From Actinomycetes bacterium (lineage in GTDB: Bacteria > Actinomycetota > Actinomycetes > Actinomycetales > Microbacteriaceae): DNA of 64,000 nucleotides. This document shows, in pieces, positions 1-8,182 of the stretch. The DNA lies in assembly GCA_023428065.1 (NCBI GenBank), contig JAEYZI010000056.1:1-64000 (forward strand), written 5' to 3'. The position numbers were made by a program, and so were the translations under genes. Position 1 is the stretch's first letter, and each line of letters opens with the position of its first letter. Under the pieces are notes generated by a model. The model saw nothing but the letters and a program-made list of their open reading frames with translations, was not told where the DNA came from and did not search any database.

Positions 1-747
1 CTCCCCGCCCAGCTCGGCGGCGCCGCGGGCACGCTCGCCGCGACGGCGGACGAGTTCGGCGCGGATGCCGCCCTGGCCCTCCCCGCCGCCTACGCGCGCG
101 AGCTCGGGCTCGCCGCCCCCGCCGCCCCGTGGCACACGACGCGGTGGCCCATGACGGAGCTCGGCGACGCGGTCGTGCAGGCGGTCGACGCGCTCGGCGT
201 GCTCGCCGCCGACGTCGCGACGCTCGCCCGCACCGAGATCGGCGAGCTCACGACCGGGGCGGGGGGCGGCTCGTCGGCCATGCCCCAGAAGCAGAACCCG
301 GTCGATGCGGTGCTCATCCGCTCGGCGGCGCTGCGCGCGCCTCAGCTCGGCGCGACCCTCCACCTCGCCTCCGGCCTCGCCGTCGACGAGCGACCCGACG
401 GTGCGTGGCACGCCGAGTGGCCGACGCTCCGCGAACTCCTGCGGCTCGCCCTCGGCGCCTCCGCCCACGCGGCGTCGCTCGCCGCTCGCCTCCGGGTCGA
501 CGAGGCGGCGGTCGCGCGCAATCTCGACGCGACCGGCGGACGCATCCTCGCCGAGCGCCTCGCCCGCACGCTCGAACCGCTCGTCGGGCGGGAGCGGTTC
601 GCCGAGCTGCTCGCGGGCGACGGGGAACTGGGCGCCCGCATCCGCGCGCTCCCCGAGGCGGCCGGCCTCGACGTCGACGCGCTGCTCGACCCGGCCGGCT
701 ACACGGGCCTCGCCGGAGAGATCGTCGACTCCCTGGAGCGGCCGTGA
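1..747 (+). CDS. pcaB: 3-carboxy-cis,cis-muconate cycloisomerase, C-terminal part (PcaB)
   Basis: The frame is already open at base 1, so the N-terminus lies outside the window; about 248 residues are visible. The fumarase/aspartase-superfamily signature GSSAMPQKQNP lies at roughly residues 90-100 of the visible part, and QLGGAAGTL comes early. The family lactonises 3-carboxy-cis,cis-muconate in the protocatechuate branch of the beta-ketoadipate pathway (cytosolic). The stop overlaps the next start (GTGA). Five further pca genes follow with overlapping junctions, which makes the assignment firm against adenylosuccinate lyase or argininosuccinate lyase. Confidence 0.93.
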   Translation, partial: LPAQLGGAAGTLAATADEFGADAALALPAAYARELGLAAPAAPWHTTRWPMTELGDAVVQAVDALGVLAADVATLARTEIGELTTGAGGGSSAMPQKQNPVDAVLIRSAALRAPQLGATLHLASGLAVDERPDGAWHAEWPTLRELLRLALGASAHAASLAARLRVDEAAVARNLDATGGRILAERLARTLEPLVGRERFAELLAGDGELGARIRALPEAAGLDVDALLDPAGYTGLAGEIVDSLERP

Positions 748-1520
748 TCTCGCTGCACCTCACCGAGGTCGCGGGGCCGCCGGGCGCCCCGCTGCTCGTG
801 CTCGGCCCCTCGCTCGGCACCTCGACGATCCTGTGGGAGAAGACCCTCCCGGCCCTCACCGCCCGCTACCGCGTGGTCGCGTGGGATCTCCCCGGCCACG
901 GCGGCTCGGCGCCCGCTCGCGAGGCGTTCTCGGTGGGCGACCTCGCGGATGCCGTGGCCGCGGCCGTCGACGAGTCCGCCTTCCTCTATGCGGGCGTCTC
1001 GCTCGGCGGCGCGACGGGCCTCGAACTCATGCTGCGGCATCCGGGGCGCGTGGCCGCCGCCGCGATCGTCGCGTCGGGCGCCCGGCTCGGCGACCCCGAG
1101 TCGTGGCACGAGCGCGCCGCCCAGGTGCGGGCCCAGAGCACCTCGAGCGTCATCATCGCCTCGGCCCAGCGCTGGTTCGCCGAGGGCTCGGTCGCCCGCG
1201 AGCCCGAGCTCACGGGCCGCCTGCTGCACGCCCTGCAGGACGCCGACGACGAGAGCTATGCACGCTGTTGCGAGGCACTCGCCCGCTACGACGTGCGGGG
1301 CGAGCTCGGCCGGATCACCGCCCCCGTGCTCGCCGTCTGGGGGCGTGAGGACCGCGTCGCCCCCGAGGAGAAGTCGCGCGAGATCGCGGAGGGCGTCGTC
1401 GACGGGCGCGTCGCCGTCGTCGAGGACGCGGCGCACCTGCCGCCCGCCGAGCAGCCGGAGGCGACCGCGCGCATCCTGGCCGACTTCTTCGACCACGAGA
1501 CGGGAGGCGACGGGCGATGA
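744..1520 (+). CDS. pcaD: 3-oxoadipate enol-lactonase (PcaD)
   Basis: Alpha/beta hydrolase of 258 residues that hydrolyses 3-oxoadipate enol-lactone to 3-oxoadipate. The nucleophile elbow GVSLGG puts the catalytic Ser near residue 86. The acidic residue is in WGREDRVAP and the His in DAAHLPP. The GTG start overlaps the pcaB stop by 4 nt; a longer upstream extension in the same frame is Arg-rich shadow and is rejected. The stop overlaps the next ATG, indicating translational coupling. Here pcaD and pcaC are separate genes, whereas many actinobacteria carry a fused pcaL. Confidence 0.93.
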   Translation: MISLHLTEVAGPPGAPLLVLGPSLGTSTILWEKTLPALTARYRVVAWDLPGHGGSAPAREAFSVGDLADAVAAAVDESAFLYAGVSLGGATGLELMLRHPGRVAAAAIVASGARLGDPESWHERAAQVRAQSTSSVIIASAQRWFAEGSVAREPELTGRLLHALQDADDESYARCCEALARYDVRGELGRITAPVLAVWGREDRVAPEEKSREIAEGVVDGRVAVVEDAAHLPPAEQPEATARILADFFDHETGGDGR

Positions 1521-1957
1521 CGCGACCGGAAGGCGAAGGCATGAGCGACGGCGAGCGCTACGCGCGCGGGATGGAGGTGCGCCGCGCCGTGCTGTCGGAC
1601 GCGTACGTCGACCGCGCACGGGCGGGTGCGACCGCCTTCACCGCCGATTGGCAGGACTTCATCACGCGCACGGCGTGGGGCGACGTGTGGTCGCGCCCCG
1701 GCCTCGACCGCCGCGCGCGCTCGATCGCGGTGCTGAGCATCCTCATCGCGCTCGGGCACCACGAGGAGTTCGCGCTCCACGTGCACGCGGCGCTGCGTAA
1801 CGGCCTCACGGTCGACGAGCTCCGCGAGGTGATCATCCAGTCGTCCGTCTACGCCGGGGTGCCGGCCGCCAACACCGCCTTCCGCATCGCGCAGGAGGCG
1901 CTCGCCGCGGCCGCGGACCCCGACGACGCGAGCGACGCATCCGAGGAGGACGCGTGA
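1517..1957 (+). CDS. pcaC: 4-carboxymuconolactone decarboxylase (PcaC)
   Basis: A 146-residue alpha-helical protein of the carboxymuconolactone decarboxylase family, which converts 4-carboxymuconolactone to 3-oxoadipate enol-lactone. The core includes LGHHEEFALHVHAALRNG and a C-terminal VPAANTAF segment typical of PcaC rather than AhpD; no CxxC motif is present. It overlaps pcaD by 4 nt and pcaI by 4 nt. The acidic Asp/Glu tail is not conserved in the family. Confidence 0.92.
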   Translation: MTRPEGEGMSDGERYARGMEVRRAVLSDAYVDRARAGATAFTADWQDFITRTAWGDVWSRPGLDRRARSIAVLSILIALGHHEEFALHVHAALRNGLTVDELREVIIQSSVYAGVPAANTAFRIAQEALAAAADPDDASDASEEDA

Positions 1958-2700
1958 TCGACAAGACCGTCGCGACCGTCGCGGATGCCGTGGCCGGCAT
2001 CCCGGACGGCGCGACCGTGATGATCGGCGGCTTCGGCCGCGCCGGTCAGCCGGTCGAGCTCATCGACGCGCTCATCGCATGCGGCGCGGGCGACCTCACG
2101 ATCGTGAGCAACAACGCGGGCAACGGCGGCGTGGGGCTCGCGGCCCTGCTCGCGGCGGGGCGCGTGCGCCGCATCCTGTGCTCGTTCCCGCGCCAGCACG
2201 ACTCGTGGGTCTTCGACCGCCTGTACCGCGCGGGCGAGATCGAGCTCGAGCTCGTGCCGCAGGGCAACCTCGCGGAGCGCATCCGGGCAGCGGGCGCGGG
2301 GATCGGCGCGTTCTTCTCCCCCACGGGCGTCGGCACGGTGCTCGCCGAGGGCAAGGAGGAGCGCGTCATCGACGGGCGGCGCTACGTGCTCGAGTACCCG
2401 ATCCACGCGGATGTCGCGCTCATCTCGGCGCTCAAGGCCGACCGCTGGGGCAACCTCGTCTACCGTGCGACGGCGCGCAACTTCGGCCCCGTCATGGCGA
2501 CCGCCGCGACGACGACGATCGCGCAGGTCGACGAGATCGTGCCGCTCGGCGCCCTCGACCCCGAGTCCGTCGTCACGCCCGGCATCTTCGTCGATCGCGT
2601 CGTGGCGGTGGGCGAGCGCGCGTGGCTCTCCGACGGGGAGTTCGTGGGGGGCGTCGACCTCGAGGGGCGCCCGCTGCTCGCCGAGGGGGTGGAGGGATGA
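1954..2700 (+). CDS. pcaI: 3-oxoadipate CoA-transferase subunit A (PcaI)
   Basis: A 248-residue family I CoA-transferase alpha subunit that, with PcaJ, moves CoA from succinyl-CoA to 3-oxoadipate. It shows the glycine-rich GGFGRAGQP near the N-terminus, SNNAGNGGVG, and the subunit-A block FFSPTGVGT. Overlap with pcaC and pcaJ (ATGA junctions) and position within the pca set favour 3-oxoadipate over acetoacetate as substrate. A second, divergent CoA-transferase pair lies 3 kb downstream. Confidence 0.92.
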   Translation: MIDKTVATVADAVAGIPDGATVMIGGFGRAGQPVELIDALIACGAGDLTIVSNNAGNGGVGLAALLAAGRVRRILCSFPRQHDSWVFDRLYRAGEIELELVPQGNLAERIRAAGAGIGAFFSPTGVGTVLAEGKEERVIDGRRYVLEYPIHADVALISALKADRWGNLVYRATARNFGPVMATAATTTIAQVDEIVPLGALDPESVVTPGIFVDRVVAVGERAWLSDGEFVGGVDLEGRPLLAEGVEG

Positions 2701-3368
2701 CGGGCCGCATCGGGCGCGAAGAGCTCGCCCGTCGTGTCGCCGCCGACATCCCCGAGGGCTCGACGGTCAACCTCGGCATCGGCGCCCCGACCCTCGTGGC
2801 GGAGTACCTGCCGGACGATCAGGAGATCGTGCTGCACACCGAGAACGGCCTGCTCGGGATGGGGCCCGCCCCCGCCGAGGGTCGCGTCGACCCCGACCTC
2901 ATCAACGCGGGCAAGCAGGCCGTCACGGCGCTGCCGGGCGCCGCCTACTTCCACCACGCCGACTCGTTCGCGATGATGCGCGGCGGCCACCTCGACGTGT
3001 GCGTCATGGGCGCGTTCCAGGTGAGCGAACGCGGCGACCTCGCCAACTGGTCGACGGGCGCCGAGGGCGCGATCCCCGCGGTCGGCGGGGCGATGGATCT
3101 CGCGATCGGCGCGAAGTCGGTGTACGTCATGACCGACCTGCTGACGAAGGACGGCGCCTCGAAGCTCGTCGCGGAGTGCGACTACCCGCTCACGGGCGTC
3201 GGATGCGTCTCCCGCGTCTACACCGATCACGCCGTCTTCGACGTCACACCCGACGGCTTCGCCGTGCGCGAGCTGTTCGGCGACACCACCATCGACGAGC
3301 TCCGGGCCCTCACGGGGCTCGCGCTCGCCGACGCCACCCACGACCGCTCGAGCAGGGAGACCCGATGA
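2697..3368 (+). CDS. pcaJ: 3-oxoadipate CoA-transferase subunit B (PcaJ)
   Basis: A 223-residue beta subunit carrying the glutamate that forms the CoA thioester, within LHTENGLLGMGP (about residue 45-55), and the conserved NLGIGAPTLV and DLINAGKQ blocks. The start is the ATG at 2697 that overlaps the pcaI stop. It overlaps pcaF by 4 nt, so the six pca genes form one transcript with coupled translation. Confidence 0.92.
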   Translation: MTGRIGREELARRVAADIPEGSTVNLGIGAPTLVAEYLPDDQEIVLHTENGLLGMGPAPAEGRVDPDLINAGKQAVTALPGAAYFHHADSFAMMRGGHLDVCVMGAFQVSERGDLANWSTGAEGAIPAVGGAMDLAIGAKSVYVMTDLLTKDGASKLVAECDYPLTGVGCVSRVYTDHAVFDVTPDGFAVRELFGDTTIDELRALTGLALADATHDRSSRETR

Positions 3369-4534
3369 CCGCGAGCTTCGTGTACGACGCCGTCCGCACG
3401 CCGTTCGGCCGCGCGGGGGGCGCCCTCGCGGGGGTGCGGCCCGACGACCTCGCGGCCGTCGTCATGCGCGCCGCCGTCGAGCGCACGGGCCTCGACCCGG
3501 CCCGCGTCGACGACGTGATCTTCGGCGACGCCAACCAGGCGGGCGAGGACAACCGCGACGTCGCGCGCTTCGGCGCGCTCCTCGCGGGCTTTCCGACCTC
3601 GGTGCCGGGCGTCACCGTCAACCGGCTGTGCGGTTCGGCGCTCGACGCCGTCATCCAGGGCTCCCGGGCGATCGAGGTGGGCGACGCGGATGTCGTGCTC
3701 GCGGGCGGCGTGGAGTCGATGAGCCGCGCGCCCTTCATCGTCGAGAAGGCGCAGAAGCCGTACCCGGCATCCGGCAACCCGACGATGTGGAACTCCTCGA
3801 TCGGGTGGCGGATGGTGAACCCCGCCTTCCCCGTGGAGTGGACGATCTCGAACGGCGAGTCGGCGCAGAAGCTCGCCGACCTCTACGACATCTCGCGCGA
3901 GGAGCAGGACGCGTTCGCGCTGCGCAGCCACCGGCTCGCCGCCGAGGCGTGGTCCGCGGGCGTGTTCGACGGCGAGATCGTGCAGGTGCCGGGCGCCGAG
4001 CTCGCGCGCGACGAGGGCATCCGCGACGACACGACGCTCGAGAAGCTCGGCGGGCTCAAGGCGCTGTTCCGCGACGGAGGCAGCGTCACGGCCGGCAACT
4101 CCTCGTCGATCAACGACGGCGCATCGGCGGTGCTGCTCGGCGGAGCGGGCGCGATCGACGCCGAGCCGCTCGCGCGCATCGCGGGGCGCGGCGTGTTCGG
4201 CAACGACCCCGACCTCTTCGGCATCGCCCCCGTGGAGGCCGCGAACCGCGCGCTCGCACGCGCCGGTCGCACGTGGGCCGACGTCGACCTCGTCGAGCTC
4301 AACGAGGCGTTCGCCTCGCAGAGCCTCGCGTGCCTGAAGCTCTGGCCCGAGCTCGACCCCGAGCGCGTCAACGTGCACGGCGGAGCGATCGCGATCGGGC
4401 ATCCGCTCGGCGCGTCGGGCGGGCGCGTGCTCGGGCATGCGGCGCACGAGCTCGCGCGACGCGGGGGCGGTGTGGCCGTCGTCGCCATCTGCATCGGGGT
4501 CGGGCAGGGCCTCGCCGTCGTGCTCGAGCGCTGA
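3365..4534 (+). CDS. pcaF: 3-oxoadipyl-CoA thiolase (PcaF)
   Basis: A 389-residue thiolase that cleaves 3-oxoadipyl-CoA to succinyl-CoA and acetyl-CoA, the last step of the pathway. The reactive Cys is in VNRLCGSALDAV (about residue 90). NEAFASQ, the GHPLGASGGR block with the catalytic His, and the C-terminal CIGVGQG with the second Cys are all present; the CIGVGQG form is typical of PcaF. It is the last gene of the operon and converges with the thiolase on the other strand. Confidence 0.93.
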   Translation: MTASFVYDAVRTPFGRAGGALAGVRPDDLAAVVMRAAVERTGLDPARVDDVIFGDANQAGEDNRDVARFGALLAGFPTSVPGVTVNRLCGSALDAVIQGSRAIEVGDADVVLAGGVESMSRAPFIVEKAQKPYPASGNPTMWNSSIGWRMVNPAFPVEWTISNGESAQKLADLYDISREEQDAFALRSHRLAAEAWSAGVFDGEIVQVPGAELARDEGIRDDTTLEKLGGLKALFRDGGSVTAGNSSSINDGASAVLLGGAGAIDAEPLARIAGRGVFGNDPDLFGIAPVEAANRALARAGRTWADVDLVELNEAFASQSLACLKLWPELDPERVNVHGGAIAIGHPLGASGGRVLGHAAHELARRGGGVAVVAICIGVGQGLAVVLER

Positions 4535-4563
4535 CGGCGACCCTCCGCGGCGCGGCGTCAGCG
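4529..4563. terminator. possible bidirectional terminator between convergent thiolase genes
   Basis: CGCTGACG (4529-4536) and CGTCAGCG (4556-4563) form an 8-bp perfect stem. The arms include the stop codons of both convergent genes. There is no T-tract, so termination is inferred only from position and symmetry. Confidence 0.4.
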
Positions 4564-5742
4564 GGTGAGGATGAGCGCGTCGCCCTGACCGCCTCCGCCG
4601 CACAGCGCGACGGCCGCCGTGCCGGAGCCCCGCCGTACGAGCTCGTGCACGGCGTGCACGACGAGGCGGTTGCCGGAGGCCCCGATCGGGTGGCCGAGCG
4701 CGATGCCGCCGCCGTGGATGTTGACGACGTCGTCCGAGAGGCCGAGCTCCGCCTGCGAGCGCACGACGACCGCCCCGAACGCCTCGTTGATCTCGACGAG
4801 GTCGAGCTCGGCGGGCGTGATGCCCTGCCGCTCGCACGCCTGCGCGATCGCCCGCGCGGGCTGCGCGTGGAGGGAGTTGTCGGGGCCGGCGACCTGGCCG
4901 GCGGCCCCGACGGTCGCGAGCACGGTCCAGCCCTCCGCGTCGGCGCGCTCGCGCGTCGTGAGCACGACGGCGGAGGCGCCATCGGAGATCTGCGAGGAGT
5001 TGCCGGCGGTGATCGTGCCGCCCTCCGCGAAGGCGGGGCGCAGGCGCGCGAGCGTCTCGACGGTCGTGTCGGGCCTCACCCCCTCATCCGCCGTCACGAC
5101 GACGGGGTCGCCCTTTCGCTGCGGGATCTCGACGGGCACGAGCTCCGCGTCGAAGACGCCCGCGGCCTGGGCGGCGGCGGCGCGCTGGTGGGAGCGGGCG
5201 GAGACCGCATCCTGGGCCTCGCGCGTCACCTCGAAGTCCGCGTTACGGCGCTCGGTCGACGCGCCCATACTGTCGCGCTCGTAGGCGTCGGTGAGGCCGT
5301 CGTAGGCCATGTGGTCGAGAACCTCGACGGTTCCGTAGGACCAGCCCTCGCGCGAGCCCATGAGCAGGTGCGGCGCGCGCGTCATCGACTCCATGCCCGC
5401 GGCGACGACGACGCTCGCGTCGCCGAGCCGCAGCATCCGGGCCCCGTCGATGATCGCGGTGAGCCCCGAGAGGCACACCTTGTTGACGGACCCGGCGTGC
5501 ACGTCCCAGCCGATGCCGGCGCCGATCGCGGCCTGGCGCGCGGGGTTCTGCCCGGAGCCCGCCGCGAGCACCTGCCCGACGAGCACGGCGTCGACGGCGG
5601 ATGCGGGCACGCCGCCGCGCTCGAGCGCGCCGCGGATCGCGATCGAGCCGAGCTGCACGGCGGTGAGCGAGGAGAGCGCGCCCTTGAGGCGCCCCTGCGG
5701 CGTGCGGGCCGCCGCGACGATCGCGACATCCGCGCCGCTCAT
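4558..5742 (-). CDS. acetyl-CoA acetyltransferase (thiolase)
   Basis: A 394-residue thiolase with VNKVCLSGLTAI (acylated Cys about residue 88), NEAFGAVV, GIALGHPIGASGNR and the C-terminal ALCGGGGQGDA. The last motif is the acetoacetyl-CoA thiolase form, unlike the CIGVGQG of the neighbouring PcaF. The ATG at 5742 overlaps the stop of the CoA-transferase B subunit and is preferred over a long Arg-rich upstream extension. With the two upstream genes it forms a short operon for beta-ketoacid activation and thiolysis, probably acetoacetate or another 3-oxoacid. Confidence 0.88.
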   Translation of the reverse strand: MSGADVAIVAAARTPQGRLKGALSSLTAVQLGSIAIRGALERGGVPASAVDAVLVGQVLAAGSGQNPARQAAIGAGIGWDVHAGSVNKVCLSGLTAIIDGARMLRLGDASVVVAAGMESMTRAPHLLMGSREGWSYGTVEVLDHMAYDGLTDAYERDSMGASTERRNADFEVTREAQDAVSARSHQRAAAAQAAGVFDAELVPVEIPQRKGDPVVVTADEGVRPDTTVETLARLRPAFAEGGTITAGNSSQISDGASAVVLTTRERADAEGWTVLATVGAAGQVAGPDNSLHAQPARAIAQACERQGITPAELDLVEINEAFGAVVVRSQAELGLSDDVVNIHGGGIALGHPIGASGNRLVVHAVHELVRRGSGTAAVALCGGGGQGDALILTR

Positions 5743-6395
5743 CGCACGGCCTCCGCGAGCGCGGGCGCCACGTGAAGCGGCGGCTCGGTCGCGGCGATCA
5801 CCTCGTCGAGGGTCACGCCGGGCGCCGTCTCGACGAGCACGAGCCCCTCGGGCGTCACGTCGATGACGGCGAGGTCGGTGATGATGCGGTCGACGACCCC
5901 GCGGCCGGTGAGCGGCAGCGAGCACTCGTCGACGATCTTCGCCGAGCCGTCCTTCGCGACGTGCTCCATGAGCACGATGACGCGCGCGGCGCCGTGCACG
6001 AGGTCCATCGCCCCTCCCGGTCCCTTGACCATCTTGCCCGGGATCATCCAGTTGGCGAGGTCGCCGCGGGCCGACACCTGCATCGCGCCGAGGATGGCGG
6101 CGTCGATCTTGCCGCCGCGGATCATCGCGAAGCTCAGCGCCGAGTCGAAGAACGCGGCACCGGGAAGCACCGTGACGGTCTCCTTGCCGGCGTTGATGAG
6201 GTCGGGGTCGACGGCGTCCTCGCCCGGGTACGGCCCGACGCCGAGGATGCCGTTCTCCGACTGCAGCACGACGGTCACGCCGTCGGGAACGTGGTTCGGC
6301 ACGAGCGTCGGCAGGCCGATGCCGAGGTTGACGTATGCACCGTCGGCGAGTTCGCGGGCCGCGCGGGCGGCCATCTCGTCACGCGTGAGCGCCAT
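5739..6395 (-). CDS. 3-oxoacid CoA-transferase subunit B
   Basis: A 218-residue beta subunit with the active-site Glu in LQSENGILGVGPYP, NLGIGLPTLVPNHVP and DLINAGKETVTVLPG. These blocks match succinyl-CoA:3-ketoacid CoA-transferase B more closely than PcaJ. The start at 6395 (MALTRDEM) lies 5 nt downstream of the subunit A stop. It overlaps the thiolase by 4 nt. Confidence 0.88.
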   Translation of the reverse strand: MALTRDEMAARAARELADGAYVNLGIGLPTLVPNHVPDGVTVVLQSENGILGVGPYPGEDAVDPDLINAGKETVTVLPGAAFFDSALSFAMIRGGKIDAAILGAMQVSARGDLANWMIPGKMVKGPGGAMDLVHGAARVIVLMEHVAKDGSAKIVDECSLPLTGRGVVDRIITDLAVIDVTPEGLVLVETAPGVTLDEVIAATEPPLHVAPALAEAVR

Positions 6396-6400
6396 CCGCG

Positions 6401-7180
6401 TCACTTCCCTTCCGTGGCGGCGACGACCGTGCGCCGCTCGATGCGCTTCTCGATGTCGGTGCCCACCTCGACGACGCGGTGCACGAAGACGCCGGGCAGG
6501 TGGATGCTGTCGGGGTCGAGCGCGCCGGGCTCGACGAGCCGCTCGACCTGGGCGATGCACACGCGCCCCGCCATCGCGGCGAGCGGGTTGAAGTTGCGGG
6601 CCGCCTTCGTGAAGACGAGGTTGCCGTGGCGGTCGCCGACGGCGGCGTGCACGAGCGCGAAGTCGGTGACGATCGCCTCCTCGAGCACGTACTCGCGCGG
6701 GTCGCCGCCGACGGCGAAGGTGCGCACGTCCTTCGCAGGTGAGGCGACCGCGATCCCGCCGTTGCCGTCGTAGCGCCGCGGCAGGCCACCCTCGGCGACC
6801 TGCGTGCCGACGCCCGTCTGGGTGAAGAAGGCGGCGATGCCGGAGCCGCCCGCGCGCAGCTTCTCGGCGAGCGTGCCCTGCGGCGTGAGCTCGAGCTCGA
6901 GCTCGCCCGAGAGGAACTGCCGCTCGAACTCGCGGTTCTCGCCGACGTATGACGAGGTCATCTTCCGGATGCGCTGCGCCTGCAGCAGGATGCCGAGCCC
7001 CCAGTCGTCGACGCCGCAGTTGTTCGACACGATCGAGAGGTCGCGCGTGCCCTGCGCGTAGAGCGCCTCGATGAGGGCCATGGGGTTGCCGGAGAGGCCG
7101 AAGCCCCCCACCGCGAGCGAGGCGCCGTCGCGGATGTCGGCCACCGCCTCCGCCGCGCTCGCGATCCGCTTGTCGATCAT
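6401..7180 (-). CDS. 3-oxoacid CoA-transferase subunit A
   Basis: A 259-residue alpha subunit with GGFGLSGNPMALIEAL, SNNCGVDDWGLG, LTPQGTLAEKLRAGG and FFTQTGVGT, the SCOT-type pattern. The ATG at 7180 is chosen because GGAGG lies 8 nt upstream; an in-frame ATG further up (7222) has no ribosome site. It is divergent from the IclR gene, with about 115 bp between the two starts. Substrate choice between acetoacetate and 3-oxoadipate cannot be fixed from sequence. Confidence 0.87.
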   Translation of the reverse strand: MIDKRIASAAEAVADIRDGASLAVGGFGLSGNPMALIEALYAQGTRDLSIVSNNCGVDDWGLGILLQAQRIRKMTSSYVGENREFERQFLSGELELELTPQGTLAEKLRAGGSGIAAFFTQTGVGTQVAEGGLPRRYDGNGGIAVASPAKDVRTFAVGGDPREYVLEEAIVTDFALVHAAVGDRHGNLVFTKAARNFNPLAAMAGRVCIAQVERLVEPGALDPDSIHLPGVFVHRVVEVGTDIEKRIERRTVVAATEGK

Positions 7181-7258
7181 CGTCGATCCTCCGCCGTCGT
7201 CTCCGTCGCTGGGTGTCGCCATCCTGGGGCGCTCGCGCCGGCGGCGCGAAACCGCGCC

Positions 7259-7301
7259 TTGCGATATGGAATCGGATGCGCGTAGCGTCCACATCGTGGA
7301 C
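7259..7301 (+). promoter_or_regulatory. promoter and palindrome at the IclR start
   Basis: TTGCGA (7259-7264), an 18-bp spacer and TAGCGT (7283-7288) form a plausible -35/-10 pair. A perfect palindrome GTCCAC-ATC-GTGGAC (7287-7301) overlaps the -10 box and the GTG start. IclR proteins commonly autoregulate, so this is a candidate operator for the regulator and possibly the divergent CoA-transferase operon. Confidence 0.5.
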
Positions 7302-8114
7302 ATTCATGACGCGCCGGTGTCCACATCGGCGAGCAGCGGCGACGGCACGCAGGCCGTCGGCCGGGCGGCGCAGCTGCTCAAGCTCGTCGCCCGCGCGGCG
7401 GGCGGGGCCCGCGTCTCCGAGCTCGCGGCGACCGCATCCCTCACCCGCCCGACGACGCACCGTCTGCTCGCGGCCCTCCGCCGCGAAGGGCTCGTCGACC
7501 GCGACACCGAGACGGGGCTGTGGGTGCCCGGCCCCGAGCTCTACCTCATGGGCACGGCGGCCGCGGCCCGCTACGACGTCGCCGACCTCGCCCGCGAGGT
7601 CGTGCGCTCGCTCGCGGCCGTCACCGAGGAGAGCGCGTTCTTCTCGGTGCGGCAGGGCGACGAGACCGTGTGCCTCGTACGCGAGGACGGCAGCTTCCCC
7701 ATCCGCTCCTTCGTGCTCTCGGAGGGCGTGCGCTTCCCGCTCGGCGTCGCGTCGGCGGGGCTCGCCATCCTCGCGTTCCTGCCGCCCGACGAGATCGACG
7801 CGTACCTCGCGCGGCATCCGGAGCTCGCCGAACGCTGGGGCGCCGCCCACGGCGAGACGCGGTTGCGGGCGCGGCTCGCCGAGACGCACGAGCGCGGGTA
7901 CGCGCTCAACCCGGGCCTCATCGTCGAGGGCAGCTACGGACTCGGCGCCGCGGTGTTCACGCGCGCCGGGCACCCGCAGTGGGCCCTCAGCCTCACGGGC
8001 GTGCAGTTCCGGTTCTCGCCGGAACGCGTCGAGAAGCTCGGCCGCATCCTGCTCTCGCACGCCCACCAGCTCACCGCGCGCATCGCGTCGAGCGGGCGCG
8101 GCACCTGGCGCTGA
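7296..8114 (+). CDS. IclR-family transcriptional regulator
   Basis: A 272-residue protein from the GTG at 7296. The N-terminal winged helix (about residues 20-75, with LLKLVARAAGGARVSELA and TRPTTHRLLAALRREGLV) is followed by the IclR effector domain (GVRFPLGVASAGLAILAFLP, RGYALNPG, GSYGLGAAVFTRAGHP). The GTG start lies 7 nt after the TAGCGT box, so a leaderless message is likely; an ATG at 7266 is upstream of that box. Its place beside two beta-ketoadipate-type gene sets suggests control of aromatic or ketoacid catabolism (PcaR/PobR-like role), which is inference. Confidence 0.87.
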   Translation: MDIHDAPVSTSASSGDGTQAVGRAAQLLKLVARAAGGARVSELAATASLTRPTTHRLLAALRREGLVDRDTETGLWVPGPELYLMGTAAAARYDVADLAREVVRSLAAVTEESAFFSVRQGDETVCLVREDGSFPIRSFVLSEGVRFPLGVASAGLAILAFLPPDEIDAYLARHPELAERWGAAHGETRLRARLAETHERGYALNPGLIVEGSYGLGAAVFTRAGHPQWALSLTGVQFRFSPERVEKLGRILLSHAHQLTARIASSGRGTWR

Positions 8115-8182
8115 CCCCGGGGCGCACCCCCGACGGCCCGGTGGGCACCGGCTCGCGGACCCGCCGGGGGCAGAATGGCAGG

